Assembly (NCBI GenBank): GCA_018902385.1
Contig: JABSSW010000039.1
Coordinates: 372,001 to 436,000 of the forward strand
Origin: Physcia stellaris
Taxonomy: Eukaryota > Ascomycota > Lecanoromycetes > Caliciales > Physciaceae
Length of the DNA: 64,000 nt
Direction of reading: 5' to 3'
Below are positions 47,678-58,141 of the stretch, piece by piece. Below the pieces are notes generated by a model that saw nothing but the letters and a program-made list of their open reading frames with translations, was not told the DNA's origin and searched no databases. A program made the position numbers and the translations under genes. Within the stretch, counting starts at the first letter, position 1. Each line of letters starts with the position of its first letter.

Positions 47678-49141
47678 TTACGCTCCGAAATCTCGCCATG
47701 GTGGAGTCGAGCTGTTACCTCTCATCGCCGACTTGATGCCCTTGACAATAGCCATAAGGCTCTCCAGTCCTAGTGCGTCGGTCCTTCCCGCGCTGTCAAA
47801 GCCTTCGTGCTGCAACATCATGCGCAGAACTCCAATTGTCGAGACGCCTCCACCCCCGCTTGCAACTGCCGATCTGCTGTTGCCAATCATGCTGCCATCG
47901 TCGTGCGAATCGTACGATGCCAGTTTGCCCTCCAAAATCTCTGACCAGGCATCCTCCATCTTCTCCAGCATGTGGGTCAATACTTCGATTTGTATCCGGA
48001 CTCCCAGAACACCTTGGCTGCTGAGTTGCAGCCGGCGTGTCTCTGTGCGGAAGTCCGCTGTCTCATCCGTGGATGAACCTGCTGACCTCCGAGACTGGCT
48101 CGTAGGTCGTGCAATCGCGCCAGCTCGGAGTGCGTCGTGGACGTGGGTAAAGATGTTGCGGTACACGGAAAGTAGAGCCACGTAGCAGGATAGAAAGGAG
48201 ATGACGGCGGGCAAAGCTCGATGCTGAGAAATCGAGTCCTTGTGGAATGAGTTGTTCGTCATATCCATTGAAGTGGAGCGAAAAGGCACGAATCTGCTTT
48301 GCGTCGGGCTTACGTTATTTGCCCTGAGATTGTCCGCTAGGTACGGTGAATGGAGGAGATCAATCGTGTATTCCGAAGCCCGCATCACCCTATCGACGAG
48401 ACCCCCATTCCGATTGCTCTCGATTTCCTGCGGGGTGGCCTTGCGGAAGGCCTCTGCTAGATCAGACGGGGATATCGCCCGCAGCTCTTCGAAGAGAATG
48501 GATTGAAATCCCAATACTCCTCGCACAAAGTCGTCGAAGTGCTCAGATTCACCCGAGGAATCGTTTGGACTGGTTCCATTTGGTGTATCCTTGTTGTGCG
48601 CACGTACAGGTGAACATGCTAGGGGGATGCCACTGGGCGGTAAAACGACGAAGGTTCCATAATCCTCCGTATCTGAGTGGGTTTTAGAGTCTGGCTGAGC
48701 TCCGAATATACCTGGCGTGCCAATGGAGCTGGACGTGAGGTTGTCCAAGTTATTGAAGTCGAACGCATTGTCTAAGCCATTCAGAGGCGTTGGGTCGTTA
48801 CCGCAGAATGAGTCGAGATCGGAAATACTCATGTCGTGGGAGAGGACCAAGGGAGAAGCGGAAGGGAAAGGCGTAAGGGGAGCATGGTCGGATAGTGTGA
48901 CGTTTTGCTCAGACGCCGGAACCCTGGGTCTCGGCGTCGAGTTGGAGCTCGTGTTACAAGGCTTCTGTGCTTTTGTACAACGTCTACATGCCCCATGAAC
49001 CGTCGATATTCGACCATTTTCCAGCACAGGATTTCGCTCGCAACGCAACTTGAGTCTATGGCACCGATCACACGCTACTCGGCGTGACTGGGCAGAAGTA
49101 GCGGCAGAAGTAGCAAAGATCTCTGATGCGCTAGAGGACAT
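47678..49141 (-). CDS. Zn2Cys6 (AflR-like) cluster transcription factor
   Basis: Probable pathway-specific activator. It is a single exon of 487 residues. The N-terminal zinc cluster is CDRCHRLKLRC, a 17-residue loop, then CRRCTKAQKPC, giving the C-x2-C-x6-C-x17-C-x2-C-x6-C pattern with a long loop. A Ser/Pro-rich linker (residues 55-200) follows. The C-terminal half has helices such as MRASEYTIDLLHSPYL and QIEVLTHMLEKMEDAW, as in AflR-type cluster regulators, which lack the full fungal_trans domain. It lies within the cluster, on the same strand as the hydrolase upstream. Its own promoter (49142-49812) holds a nested palindromic hairpin. CGG-N3-CCG sites in several cluster promoters are candidate targets. 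Confidence 0.92.
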   Translation of the reverse strand: MSSSASEIFATSAATSAQSRRVACDRCHRLKLRCERNPVLENGRISTVHGACRRCTKAQKPCNTSSNSTPRPRVPASEQNVTLSDHAPLTPFPSASPLVLSHDMSISDLDSFCGNDPTPLNGLDNAFDFNNLDNLTSSSIGTPGIFGAQPDSKTHSDTEDYGTFVVLPPSGIPLACSPVRAHNKDTPNGTSPNDSSGESEHFDDFVRGVLGFQSILFEELRAISPSDLAEAFRKATPQEIESNRNGGLVDRVMRASEYTIDLLHSPYLADNLRANNVSPTQSRFVPFRSTSMDMTNNSFHKDSISQHRALPAVISFLSCYVALLSVYRNIFTHVHDALRAGAIARPTSQSRRSAGSSTDETADFRTETRRLQLSSQGVLGVRIQIEVLTHMLEKMEDAWSEILEGKLASYDSHDDGSMIGNSRSAVASGGGGVSTIGVLRMMLQHEGFDSAGRTDALGLESLMAIVKGIKSAMRGNSSTPPWRDFGA

Positions 49142-49812
49142 GTTGAATGTGCGGAAGTCGGTCTCAATTGTTTATGACAACGCAGCTTGGGCCACCAGAG
49201 ATTTATGTTATTGTAAGCATCGGTATGAGGGTAGTACAACAGGAGACGAGACGTCACTTACTTAGCGCTGACGGAGAATTTCTACGCTAACAGAGCATTA
49301 AACACCGACGGATGCTTACGATAACCCAACTGCAGAGAGCCATTGGAATTGATTCGGCCGTTCTGCAGATGTCAAGGCGAGCTGAGAAGGGCCTCGTGCA
49401 GGCCAGCACAGTAAGGTACAGTAAGCCAAGCGTACGAATACAATTGCCACCTTAGCGTCATTGGCTGCATCGCCAGCAAAATAAGGGATAGTGTGCGAGA
49501 CTGTGTCTAGGATCTGCTTGCTATACATGCCTGCTCACTCCTGGGATCCTGACTTATAGTATTAATTGGGTTCACACCAGCATTTTCATCCACAAATTTG
49601 TGGAGTGAACCCCCCAGATGTCACGATGTCAGCCTAGGTCACCTGACCAGGCTTGACATGCTCTACTGTGAGAACCTGGCTGTCGCATAAGGGAGGAGTT
49701 GCAACTTCGTTCAAATTGCCTGTGCTAATGCTTCGTCTATCTCCTTGAAAATTTGATAAAATGGAGATCACAATACATCAGCTAATAGCCCCGCTATACC
49801 ATTTTCGGTACA
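49142..49812. promoter_or_regulatory. Upstream region of the cluster transcription factor
   Basis: About 670 bases between the regulator start and the hydrolase stop. The only structured element seen is the hairpin at 49568-49612. Confidence 0.5.
49568..49612. repeat. Nested inverted repeat with central 14-bp palindrome
   Basis: GGGTTCACACCA (49568-49579) pairs with TGGAGTGAACCC (49601-49612) with one mismatch. A perfect palindrome CCACAAATTTGTGG lies at 49590-49603 and overlaps the right arm. It is about 430 bp upstream of the regulator start and about 200 bp past the hydrolase stop. Confidence 0.8.
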
Positions 49813-51170
49813 TCACTCGTTAAGCCTCAACTCAGGCCGACGCACGTCGAACACCTCATCTAGGAAACCGAATGTCTTCTGGTTGACCAACTGCATCGCG
49901 CCCATCTTTGCTTGCAGCGAGCCAGTACCCGGCGTTGAAGCCATCCAGAGCCTCTTCTCCCCGTTTTTCTCCGACAGCTTGTCTAGTTTGGAGAAGACAC
50001 GGTTTGTGTGGTGGTTGGCGTCCAAGTACAGACTCTCCGACGCACCAGATACCATGACCGGACAGCAGACGTCGGCAAGCCGGGAAGTACCATCTGCACG
50101 ATCCAAGGTGTACTTCTTGAACTCTTGCAGGATGAGTGCAGGAGATTGGAGGCCGAAGAAGGTCCCGGCAATGCTGACTTCCCAGAACATCTGAAAGGCG
50201 AAACGCATGTTCAGGCCAATCACGAAATCGACGAAGGAGTTGCGGAGATAGCCATTGGACCATGCTGACAGAAACGTAGGACTCACGTGCGCGGTTGCGA
50301 AGTCCCACATGCTATACAGTGGGTCCAGGGCTACACAAGCCTTGATGCGCGGGTCGGTGGCTGCTCGCAGGGCAAAGTAGCCTCCCAGGGAAGCGCCTGC
50401 AACAGCGATGCGGGACATGTCGAGCTCCAAGTCGAGATGCGTGGAGCTGAAGCTTTCTAAGAAGTCAATGACCTGCTTGATCACATTGTCCCAATCCGGC
50501 CGCATTTTGAGGTTGTCACGACGTAGTGAGAGACCTTGGCCCGGTCCTTCGAACGTCAGCACCGCGTATCCCAACTCGGGGCCTACAGCAGGATGCATGT
50601 AGTATAATTCCTCTTGGACGGCATCGGCGCCGCCACATGCGATCAGAATGGGGACCTTCCCTGGCAGTCGATGACTCGCTGTTGGTATGTACAGATGGGC
50701 GGGGAATTTGGTCTTTTCGAACGGGATATGCAGGTAATGGACCTGTGCAATATCCGAGAGATGCGCGGCTCTCCTGAAGAGCCTATTCACCTTCTCACAC
50801 ACGGCGAGCTGCGCGGGGTCAGGCTTATTCGGACCATTCCCCGCATTCATGTAGCCGCTGGCGCGCGTGTAGTTGGACGCACGGAGATAGGCTCGGCGAG
50901 CCGAGTGGCGGTCGCCTGCTGCCCATGCCTCATCGGCTAGTCTCTCGGCCCGCTCTGCTTGGATAGTCCACGCGGCATGCCAAGATTTGGGGTCGCCGTC
51001 TTTGATGGCACCGGCTGCTTCGAGGACTTCGGCCAGATCTGCACCACCATAGGGCGACTGCAAATTCACTTTAGCAGGTCTCACATATGTATGTATCTTG
51101 GATTGCGTACCATGCCCAGGATGCGGATTGTTTCGAAGTCGAAGAATTGGCCTTTGAAGAAGTGGTGCAT
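49813..51170 (-). CDS. Alpha/beta serine hydrolase of the cytochalasan (CcsE/PyiE) type
   Basis: In cytochalasan pathways a hydrolase of this family is needed after PKS-NRPS release, around the pyrrolone-forming step. Exons complement(49813..51057, 51111..51170) give 434 residues. The 60-nt first exon (MHHFFKGQFFDFETIRILGM) joins through a GTACGC/TTTGCAG intron to SPYGGADLAEVLEAAG. This restores the conserved family N-terminus that a plain open-frame start at 51084 would miss. The nucleophile is Ser in AGASLGGYFALRA; the FEGPGQGLS and ACGGADAVQEE segments fit the dipeptidyl/FrsA-like fold. A possible acid is Asp in ESLYLDANHH. I do not see the usual C-terminal HC-type His motif; the region reads GTGSLQAKMG. 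It is divergent from the SDR over 380 bp. Confidence 0.85.
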
Positions 51171-51550
51171 GTTGTCTGATTGAACCGAAATTCTTCTAAC
51201 AGATTTGGGCTTCCACCTAATTGGTGGTCAGAGAATAATGCGAAATGAGAGCTGATTTGTCAATCTCGATACAGGCTGGGTTAATGGCGGTGCACTAGCT
51301 TTTGTGTCAAGACACGTCCACTGCGGTATTTCGCCCCTATATCTTGCGTGGCTTCGGAGTTCCGATGAGACCCCGCCGAGACGCCGCAAGGGACTTCGCC
51401 GAATCCCGATTCGGCTAGTGCTGATTCAGGCACCAACCTACCTTATTTTTCTACGACGGGAGGGAATCCTGACTCCTGACTCCTCAATCATTTCGCTAGC
51501 TCGCGACCTCAACCTATCTCCATTTCTTTACTTCTAAACTTCAATCCAGA
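51171..51550. promoter_or_regulatory. Divergent promoter of hydrolase and SDR
   Basis: 380 bp shared by the two genes. It contains CGGAGTTCCG (51355-51364, CGG-N4-CCG) and the inverted repeat GCCGAATC-CC-GATTCGGC (51398-51415), which may be operators for a dimeric regulator. Confidence 0.5.
51398..51415. repeat. 18-bp inverted repeat in the divergent promoter
   Basis: Perfect 8-bp arms GCCGAATC and GATTCGGC are separated by CC, about 135 bp upstream of the SDR start. It contains CCG-N10-CGG. Confidence 0.75.
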
Positions 51551-52647
51551 ATGGCCACCGCTACCACCATCACAGCTCGCGAATCTCCCGGGGGTCCGCC
51601 GCCCGGTCTCAAAGGCATCTCCAAGTTGCGATGGTCGGTCAAGCATCCACCGGCCGAACCAAATGTCACATTCGAAGGCAAGACAGTTCTCGTCACGGGA
51701 GCAAACGCCGGCCTTGGCTTCCAAGCTGCCGTCAAGTACGCTCAGAAAGGTGCCTCGAAGTTGATCCTCGCCGTACGTTCGGTTGGCAAAGGAGAGGAAG
51801 CGAAGCAAGCCATCGTTCAGCGCAGCGGTCGCCCTCCAAGCTTCATCACCGTCCTATCTGTCGACCTGAGCTCTTACTCCTCGGTCCAGAAGTTTGTCAC
51901 AGCCCTTGAGAAAGAGGTATCGCAGTTGGACGTTGTCCTTCTCAACGCCGGCCTGGCGAACCCTTCATACATCAGATCCGTCGAAGGCTACGAAATGGCC
52001 GTTCAAGTCAATGTGCTCTCCACTGCACTGATGGCCGTTCTGCTCCTTCCACTTCTTCGTAAAACGGCTGCAGCCAAGAAAGTCACGCCCCACCTAACCT
52101 TCGTAAATTCCATCGGCCACGAAGAAGTCAACAAGGACTGGTACAGCGACAGCGGTTCTCTCCTTCAACGCGCAAATGATCAGTCCAAGTATGATGCGAC
52201 CAAATCATACTCCATGGTCAAGCTCTTGGGTATGGCTGTCATGGAGGAGGTCGCGAAAGCTACCACTAAGCCTGATGGCACGCCTGAGGTAGTCGTGAAT
52301 GCGTGCTGTCCATTCCTGTGTCGCACGGATCTTGGCAGGAACTTCGCGCTACCGCTAAAGGTTTTCATGGCTGGTTTCCAGTATCTTACCGCCAGAAGTG
52401 CGGAGGAGGGGAGTAGGACGCTAGTGGGAGCGACGGCGTTGGGACCGGAGAGTCAGGGACGCTTTTGGCATCATGATATCCTACATCCGTAAGTGTACCC
52501 AATGTTGAGAGCGAGTTATCACTAACAATTGTTGACAGAATAGGAGATTTGGCGCAGGATGACATTGAGATGAAGAAGTATTGGGAGGAAATCAAGCATG
52601 CCCTGGAGCCTGCACAACCTGATATCGAGACTGTTTTACACGGCTGA
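51551..52647 (+). CDS. Short-chain dehydrogenase/reductase
   Basis: An NAD(P)-dependent oxidoreductase that probably changes a ketone or alcohol on the cluster product. Exons 51551..52488 and 52539..52647 give 348 residues. The cofactor loop TGANAGLGFQAA, the LLNAGLAN strand and the catalytic Tyr-x3-Lys in KSYSMVKLLG are present, with a Ser in the TFVNSIGHE region as the likely third residue. The 50-nt intron interrupts HPIGDLAQDDIE near the C-terminus; exon 2 supplies the last 36 residues. It is divergent from the hydrolase and converges with the small lipocalin-like gene. The substrate is unknown. SDRs of this kind occur in many fungal clusters. Confidence 0.9.
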
Positions 52648-52861
52648 CATGTAGGCCGATAGAAGAGGTGCACAACGTCCGTACAATATCTTCGTCTATC
52701 AGTTACTCTATATTAGCACCCAATTTCGAGTTCGTCATCAAGCGAGTACGTTCAATTTCTTTTTATCTTACTTCAAGCAGTTCAAATTATGCCCCACTCC
52801 GGTTCCGAATCGTACCGTCTACTTATACGTTCTGACCCCTACCTTCATACGCATCCCCTGC

Positions 52862-53477
52862 TCAAGCAGGAACACCCCTGTAATCATACACCACCCTCGC
52901 CGTCGCCGTCTTCTCGTCCTTGGTGGTAACGCAATACTTGCAATACCTCCTCTCCCCTTGCACCTCCTCAAATCCCCAAATAGTCACGGTTTCCCATCCC
53001 GAATGCACACTTTTCGTAACCTCTCGAATAGCGACCTTCTCCCCGTCCTTCGTTCCCTCAATCTCATACCCCAGAAGCTCCTCCTCGGCAATGGCCCCAG
53101 CTTTCACGTAATCCGCGTGCATAGCAATTGTGCCAAAGATGGGGACTGTCTCTTCGCGTACAGCGCCGTCTAGGATATACGAGTTGAAGCTGTCGAAACC
53201 TCCTGGGCGCACGGTTTGCTTGACTGCAATCTCCACGGCGGTGTTTGAGGCTGACGCTTCTTTCTGAGTCATGGCGAGCTCGAGGGCCGCGTAGTTTATG
53301 ATTTTGCGGATTATCCAGGGGATGCCTTGCTATTCGAGAATTAGGTGGTGCATCATGATCAAATCATTAAAAAAGGCTTACGAGCGCGAATGTTGCGTGC
53401 AGGTCATCAGATAGGGTGCGGTTCAGGCCCCAGATGCCTGTCATGTTTCGGACGTTGGTCTCTTCTGGAGCTGCCAT
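52862..53477 (-). CDS. Small lipocalin-like cluster protein, function unknown
   Basis: Two exons, complement(52862..53329, 53382..53477), encode 187 residues; the intron is 52 nt with donor GTAAGC and acceptor ATAG. The start at 53477 gives MAAPEETNVRNMTGIWGLN, continuing RTLSDDLHATFALQGIPW. An NMTGIWGLNRTLSD-type opening is seen in small fungal lipocalin-like proteins. Later strands include SGWETVTIWGFEEVQGE and ATARVVYDYRG. There is no signal peptide or membrane segment. A beta-barrel ligand-binding or isomerase-like role is possible but unproven. It is divergent from the first P450 over 433 bp. The internal Met at 53272 should not be taken as the start. Confidence 0.75.
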
Positions 53478-53910
53478 GACTAGACTTTGTTGTGGTGTAA
53501 AGAGAAATGGACACTACAACTCTGGTAGCTTGAAATAACCGGTGGTGTCTGCGAGCAATGTATGATACCGGTAGTTAGATTCCCTCGGACGGATCCTGGT
53601 AGCTTTCCAACGCCCTAGAGCTCGGAGGAATCGCGGCCTGCATGACTAGATATTGCGCCGAACCTTGCCATGTGTGTTTGGCGGCTTACTACCATGCAGC
53701 CGACATACTCGGCCTGGAGTCCTAACTGCCTTTCCGGCCGTTCTCTCGGAGTCAGACTTTCGGCGAAGTGTTGGGGGCCAAAATCATCTGCTCGCGCAGA
53801 CCGACACTCGATGGTGAGTTCCGCTTTCCGCAGGATACTCAACAGTATATCGCGCTACTATCGTAGCCTGTTGTTTTGACATTCTCCCTTCTTGTCATCC
53901 AATTCTCAAT
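53478..53910. promoter_or_regulatory. Divergent promoter of lipocalin-like protein and P450-1
   Basis: 433 bp between the two start codons, with several CGG/CCG triplets (for example near 53588 and 53732) but no clear CGG-N3-CCG site. No gene is seen. Confidence 0.45.
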
Positions 53911-55689
53911 ATGATTACCTACGAAGAAGTAGTCGAACACTACAATGTGATTCGCATGGGCTTTGCTGGCATGCGTCTTACGAGATGGCAGCTTACAAAG
54001 CTCCTAGCAGCACAGCTCTGGCGCGAACTTCCAGCATACATGCGACTGCTGATCAGTCTCTCCACACTGCTCTTCCCTATCATGCTCTTGTCGTGGGCGC
54101 TGCGTCCCAAATCGTTGCAGAAACTGGGCATTCCTTTGGCTGCAAAATCGAAATGGATGAGTTTCGACTTTGCCGAAGTATTTCAGCGTTCGGCTGAGAT
54201 GGTAAGCCCTGATGGTCTACCCTCACACTTCTGCTGCTTTGACTGACTCGTCGTAGTTTCAAGATACGCCGTTTCTAGTCAGTGCTTTCGGCTCGGAATA
54301 TGTCGTGTTCCCATCATCGTGTTTCGATGAAGTCAAAAAGCTGCCAGCCACTCAGGCCTCGGCCCTCGCATACTTTCGCGACATGTTCTATCAAGCTTGG
54401 ACTTCGGTGGGGACGCAGAGTCATGAGCTACTAAAGTAAGCTCACTCCCATCTCCACTAGAAGAGCCCGCGTTAATGAGCTAAAGCACCATCGCCGTCGA
54501 TCTCGCTCGCGCAATTCCCTCGCTCGTGCAATGGCGCCAGCAGGACTGCGCAGCAGCCTGTGAATCCGCTATCGGCGCATGTCCAGATTGGAAATCCGTG
54601 TATCTGTACTCTACTGTGCAGGAGCTTGTCGCATCCACCAATGCCTCTGCCTTCGTTGGGCGCGACCTGGGGACGAACGGGAAGTGGATTCGACTAGTCG
54701 AGGGATTGCCAATGGCCGTCGCTATTCCATCCATCCTCGTTAGCTACGTTCCAATTCCACTTCGTCCTCTTGTTAAACCAGTACTCTTCATGCCTGCACT
54801 TTGGGTCCGCAGTAGCATGAAGAAGCTATTGACACCGATCATCGAAGCCGACAGGCAAGAGTACGAGAGCAGCGAGGACAAAAAAGCCCTACTGGGCCCG
54901 AGAGAAAAGGGTAAAGTTCAATTGACCGGCTGGTTGATGTCCCGATATCGCGATCCGAGCAAGAAGACGGACGTACAGACCATCTTGAATGACCATATCG
55001 CTACGATTTTCGAATCGACGCCTTCTTCAGCAGGCGCGTTATTCTTCATCATGGGCGAGTTGGCGGCCGACCCAAAGCTTGCGGAGATTTTACGCCAGGA
55101 GTTGCTGGACCTTGCGCCGGATGGCCGGTTGCCTCAAACGCACTTGAATGAGTTGAAGAAGATGGACAGTGTGATGCGCGAATCGACGCGTGTGAATCCA
55201 TTCAGCTACCGTAAGCGTTCCAAAAAATGTCCCAATCTTGTAATCGCAAGCTGATTCCTGTTAATAGTCGTTCTCTACCGCAAACTCCTTACACCCACCA
55301 AACTCTCCGTTGGCCCGGAGCTCCCAGCCGGAACCACCATCTGCGTCGACGCGCACAACATCAACAACTCTACCAAACTCTGGGAAGACCCATCATCGTT
55401 CGATGGGCTTCGTCATTACAAAAAGCGCCAACAGCCTTCCCACGAGAACAAATTCAAGTTTGCCAGTCTTGGGTCCGATGCGCCAGGGTGGGGAGATGGA
55501 CTGCAAGCCTGCCCAGGCAGGCAGTTTGCGGATAACACGATCAAGATTTGCTTGGCCCATTTACTACTGAACTATCAATTTAAGCTGCCCGAGGGTAAGG
55601 GAAAACCGAAGAGGGGGTGCATGGCTAATGGGACTATGTTTCCGGATATGGGGGCCAAGATTTTGTTTAGATCCAGGAAGTCTTCGTAA
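53911..55689 (+). CDS. Cytochrome P450 monooxygenase 1
   Basis: A membrane-anchored heme oxygenase, probably oxidising the cluster product. Exons 53911..54201, 54257..54435, 54486..55210 and 55268..55689 give 538 residues with phase kept throughout. A hydrophobic anchor (LLISLSTLLFPIMLLSWAL) lies near residue 50. The K-helix ExxR is MRESTR before intron 3. The heme loop reads WGDGLQACPGRQFADN with the Cys ligand, close to the FxxGxxxCxG pattern but with W at the first position. The last exon has P450 features such as LYRKLLTPTKLSVGPELPAGT. It resembles P450s of fungal isoprenoid and cytochalasan clusters. The N-terminal start is the first Met of the frame and could be refined. Confidence 0.88.
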
Positions 55690-56346
55690 TCGATTGTGCA
55701 TCCAACAGACTCCGTATGACTTGGATTTGGACGGAATGAGATACAGACTTACTAAGGTATCCTTTAGTTCGTCAATTAAGCAGCACGCCCAGATGTCTAG
55801 TTATACATACCCTAAACCTACCCGCCAAATAAAGGGGCGTGCTGCTTACTTGAACTGACGGATATTTACTTGGGCATTCAAGCAGATGAGGGTTGGATAA
55901 GAGTAGTCTTACAGAACGAACGAGCTATGAGTGCTAAACCCTGATGTTCTCCATTTTATGACGGATGGTCTGCACCGCTTCTCAGAATACAACTTCGGTG
56001 TTGAGGTCTGTTTCAGGTAGAGAACCCAAACGCGTACATACCAATTTGCCGAGTTGCACAAGCCTCGAGACGTACAAAATAGACCCGTTTTGCAAACCCC
56101 GACGTAAACAGATGAGACCTATCCCAATGCATACTATCCAATGACAATACATGACGGCGATGCTTGTGCGCCCAGCTCGGGGACCATCATCAAGACCTCA
56201 CATCCTTGCTCCGCCGGCACCGAACATCGGGGCCGATGCTCCAGCAACGAGGCCTCTTAGCTCAAGCTATGCTTCCCTCATAATCCTGCAATCCTCAGTA
56301 TCGCTCCTTGGAACCTTACAGATCGCTTCTTCTCCAAGAGTCCGAC
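55690..56346. other. Intergenic between the two P450s
   Basis: About 660 bases. It holds a MITE-like inverted repeat (55758-55864), listed separately, then P450-2 promoter sequence with CGG-N2-CCG sites near 56217 and 56228. Confidence 0.5.
55758..55864. mobile_element. MITE-like 107-bp element with long imperfect terminal inverted repeats
   Basis: The left end TATCC...GTCAATTAAGCAGCACGCCC and right end GGGCGTGCTGCTTACTTGAACTGAC...GGATA are inverted copies of each other. The core AAGCAGCACGCCC (55778-55790) pairs perfectly with 55835-55847, and weaker pairing extends outward to TATCC/GGATA. The loop is about 44 bp. There is no coding capacity. It may be a miniature inverted-repeat transposon or a transcription-end hairpin downstream of P450-1. 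Confidence 0.55.
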
Positions 56347-58141
56347 ATGCTACTTAACATATCTCCTGCTTACGTGGTAGGGCTAGTAGCCTTATTCCCC
56401 GTATTGCTCTGGCGGTTGCACAGTTACCTCACGCATAAGTCGTATACGCTCAAAGACATTCCCTTTCACAAATTTGAGAGAAATGATGTGCCGGAGCGAT
56501 ACATCACCGAATCCCGAGCCCTGCTTCATGATGGATATCAGCGAGTAAGTAAAAATCTGTCAAGACCCGTATTCGCCTGGAAATATAGATCACCTAATTT
56601 GAGAGGTTCAGTATACAAAGAAAGGCATTCCATACCAAATGAAAAATCCAGTTGATCCAGATCATCCTCAAATTATCCTGCCGTGGAGGTACCTCGAAGA
56701 GGTAAAAAACACCGGCTACGATAAGCTGAGCTTCTTTCACTTCTCCGAGCAGGTATGAACTCCGATTTCCCAGCATGAAGGAAGCATCCGGACTAATTTT
56801 CTCAGGCCTTCCTACTGAAATACACGAACGCGCCCAGGCCATCCAACGTGGCTGCCCATGTCCTTCGCCAAGACATGAACAAGAACCTTGGTACTGTAGC
56901 CGCCTTCTACACAAGGACGTAACAGTAACATTCTCTCAGCGCAATTGATTCCTAGCTTACAAGATGAATGCCATACAGTGCTGAGCGAGAGGATGCCCGG
57001 ATGCGAAGGTGAGCACGTTCAAGTACCATCACCTTCCCCGTTGCTAATCTCCATACGGACTGGACGCCATTTCAACCTTACATGATTCTCGCATACTCAG
57101 TCGCACGCATCTCTTCGCTGGCGATGGTCGGTCCCGAATTATGCCGAAACGAAGAGTGGCTGAACATGGCTGTGTCAACCACCATGGCCGTATTTGCTGG
57201 GGCTCAAACGATCCGCCAAAAGTACAGCCCACAATGGCGCTGGCTGGCCTCTTACTTTGATCCTGGCTCTAAGCTGGCATATGCCAGTCGCAAGAGAGCT
57301 GGTGAGCTGCTAAGGCCAGTGTACGAAAAGCGGCGAGCGGATACTGCGCAAGGAAAGAAGAGTCTTGACGCCATTCAGTGGCTGATCAATGCTTCCCCGA
57401 ATGGCAAGAAGAATATGGTCGATCTAGCTGATGACCAGCTGTTTTTGACTTTGGCCTCGATTCACACGACGTCGGCATCCATCTTGTCTACGGTCTATGA
57501 CCTGATTGATCGGCCAGACAGCATCGCTGAGATCCTTGAGGAGATTGGGACAGTGAAAACAGAGCTTCAATCCGACTACTGGACTAAGCAGGCGCTGCTC
57601 AAGCTTGAGAAGCTAGATAGCTTTATGAAGGAAAGCCAGCGTGTTAATCCCATTGGACTAGGTACGCCAACTCGCTCTTTCCCCTTTTAATCTGGAATTA
57701 CACTTACCCATCAATCCCGTAGTCACTGTCCAGCGCTCAGCCGTCAAATCCTACACCTTCAAGGACGGTTTCCATATCCCCGCAAACACGCAGACCTGTT
57801 TCACGAATTACGAGCTCAACCACGACGCCGACATCTATCCCGACCCAGAAACTTTCGATCCGCACCGTTTCGTCAAAATGCGTAACGCAAAGGACACGGA
57901 AAAGAGCAAGCACCACTTCGCCTACGTATCTAACCAGTCCATCAACTTCGGTGCCGGCTTCCACGCTTGTCCTGGTCGCTGGCTGGTCGACGTCGAGATG
58001 AAATTGATCTTGATCGAGTGGTTGCAGAAGTACGACTTGAAATTTGAGGACGGAAAGACTAGGCCACCGAATACGGTGCATGATTTCTCGAACACGCCGA
58101 ATCCGATGGAGAATATTTTTATTCGGGAGAAGAAGGTCTAA
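56347..58141 (+). CDS. Cytochrome P450 monooxygenase 2, one 3' splice site apparently lost
   Basis: The second cluster P450. Exons 56347..56544, 56612..56752, 56806..56890, 56940..57008, 57101..57661 and 57723..58141 would give 490 residues. An N-terminal anchor (ISPAYVVGLVALFPVLLW) is present. I helix: SIHTTSASILS. ExxR: MKESQR. Heme loop: FGAGFHACPGRW. Five introns keep phase. The intron after 57008 has donor GTGAGC and a branch-like TTGCTAATC, but the expected acceptor before GACTGGACGCCA (about 57058) reads ATACG without AG. The next usable AG in phase is at 57099-57100, which removes about 14 codons of a conserved stretch (DWTPFQPYMI). The enzyme may therefore be altered. The start at 56347 was preferred over 56308 because the hydrophobic anchor then begins at residue 5. 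Confidence 0.8.
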
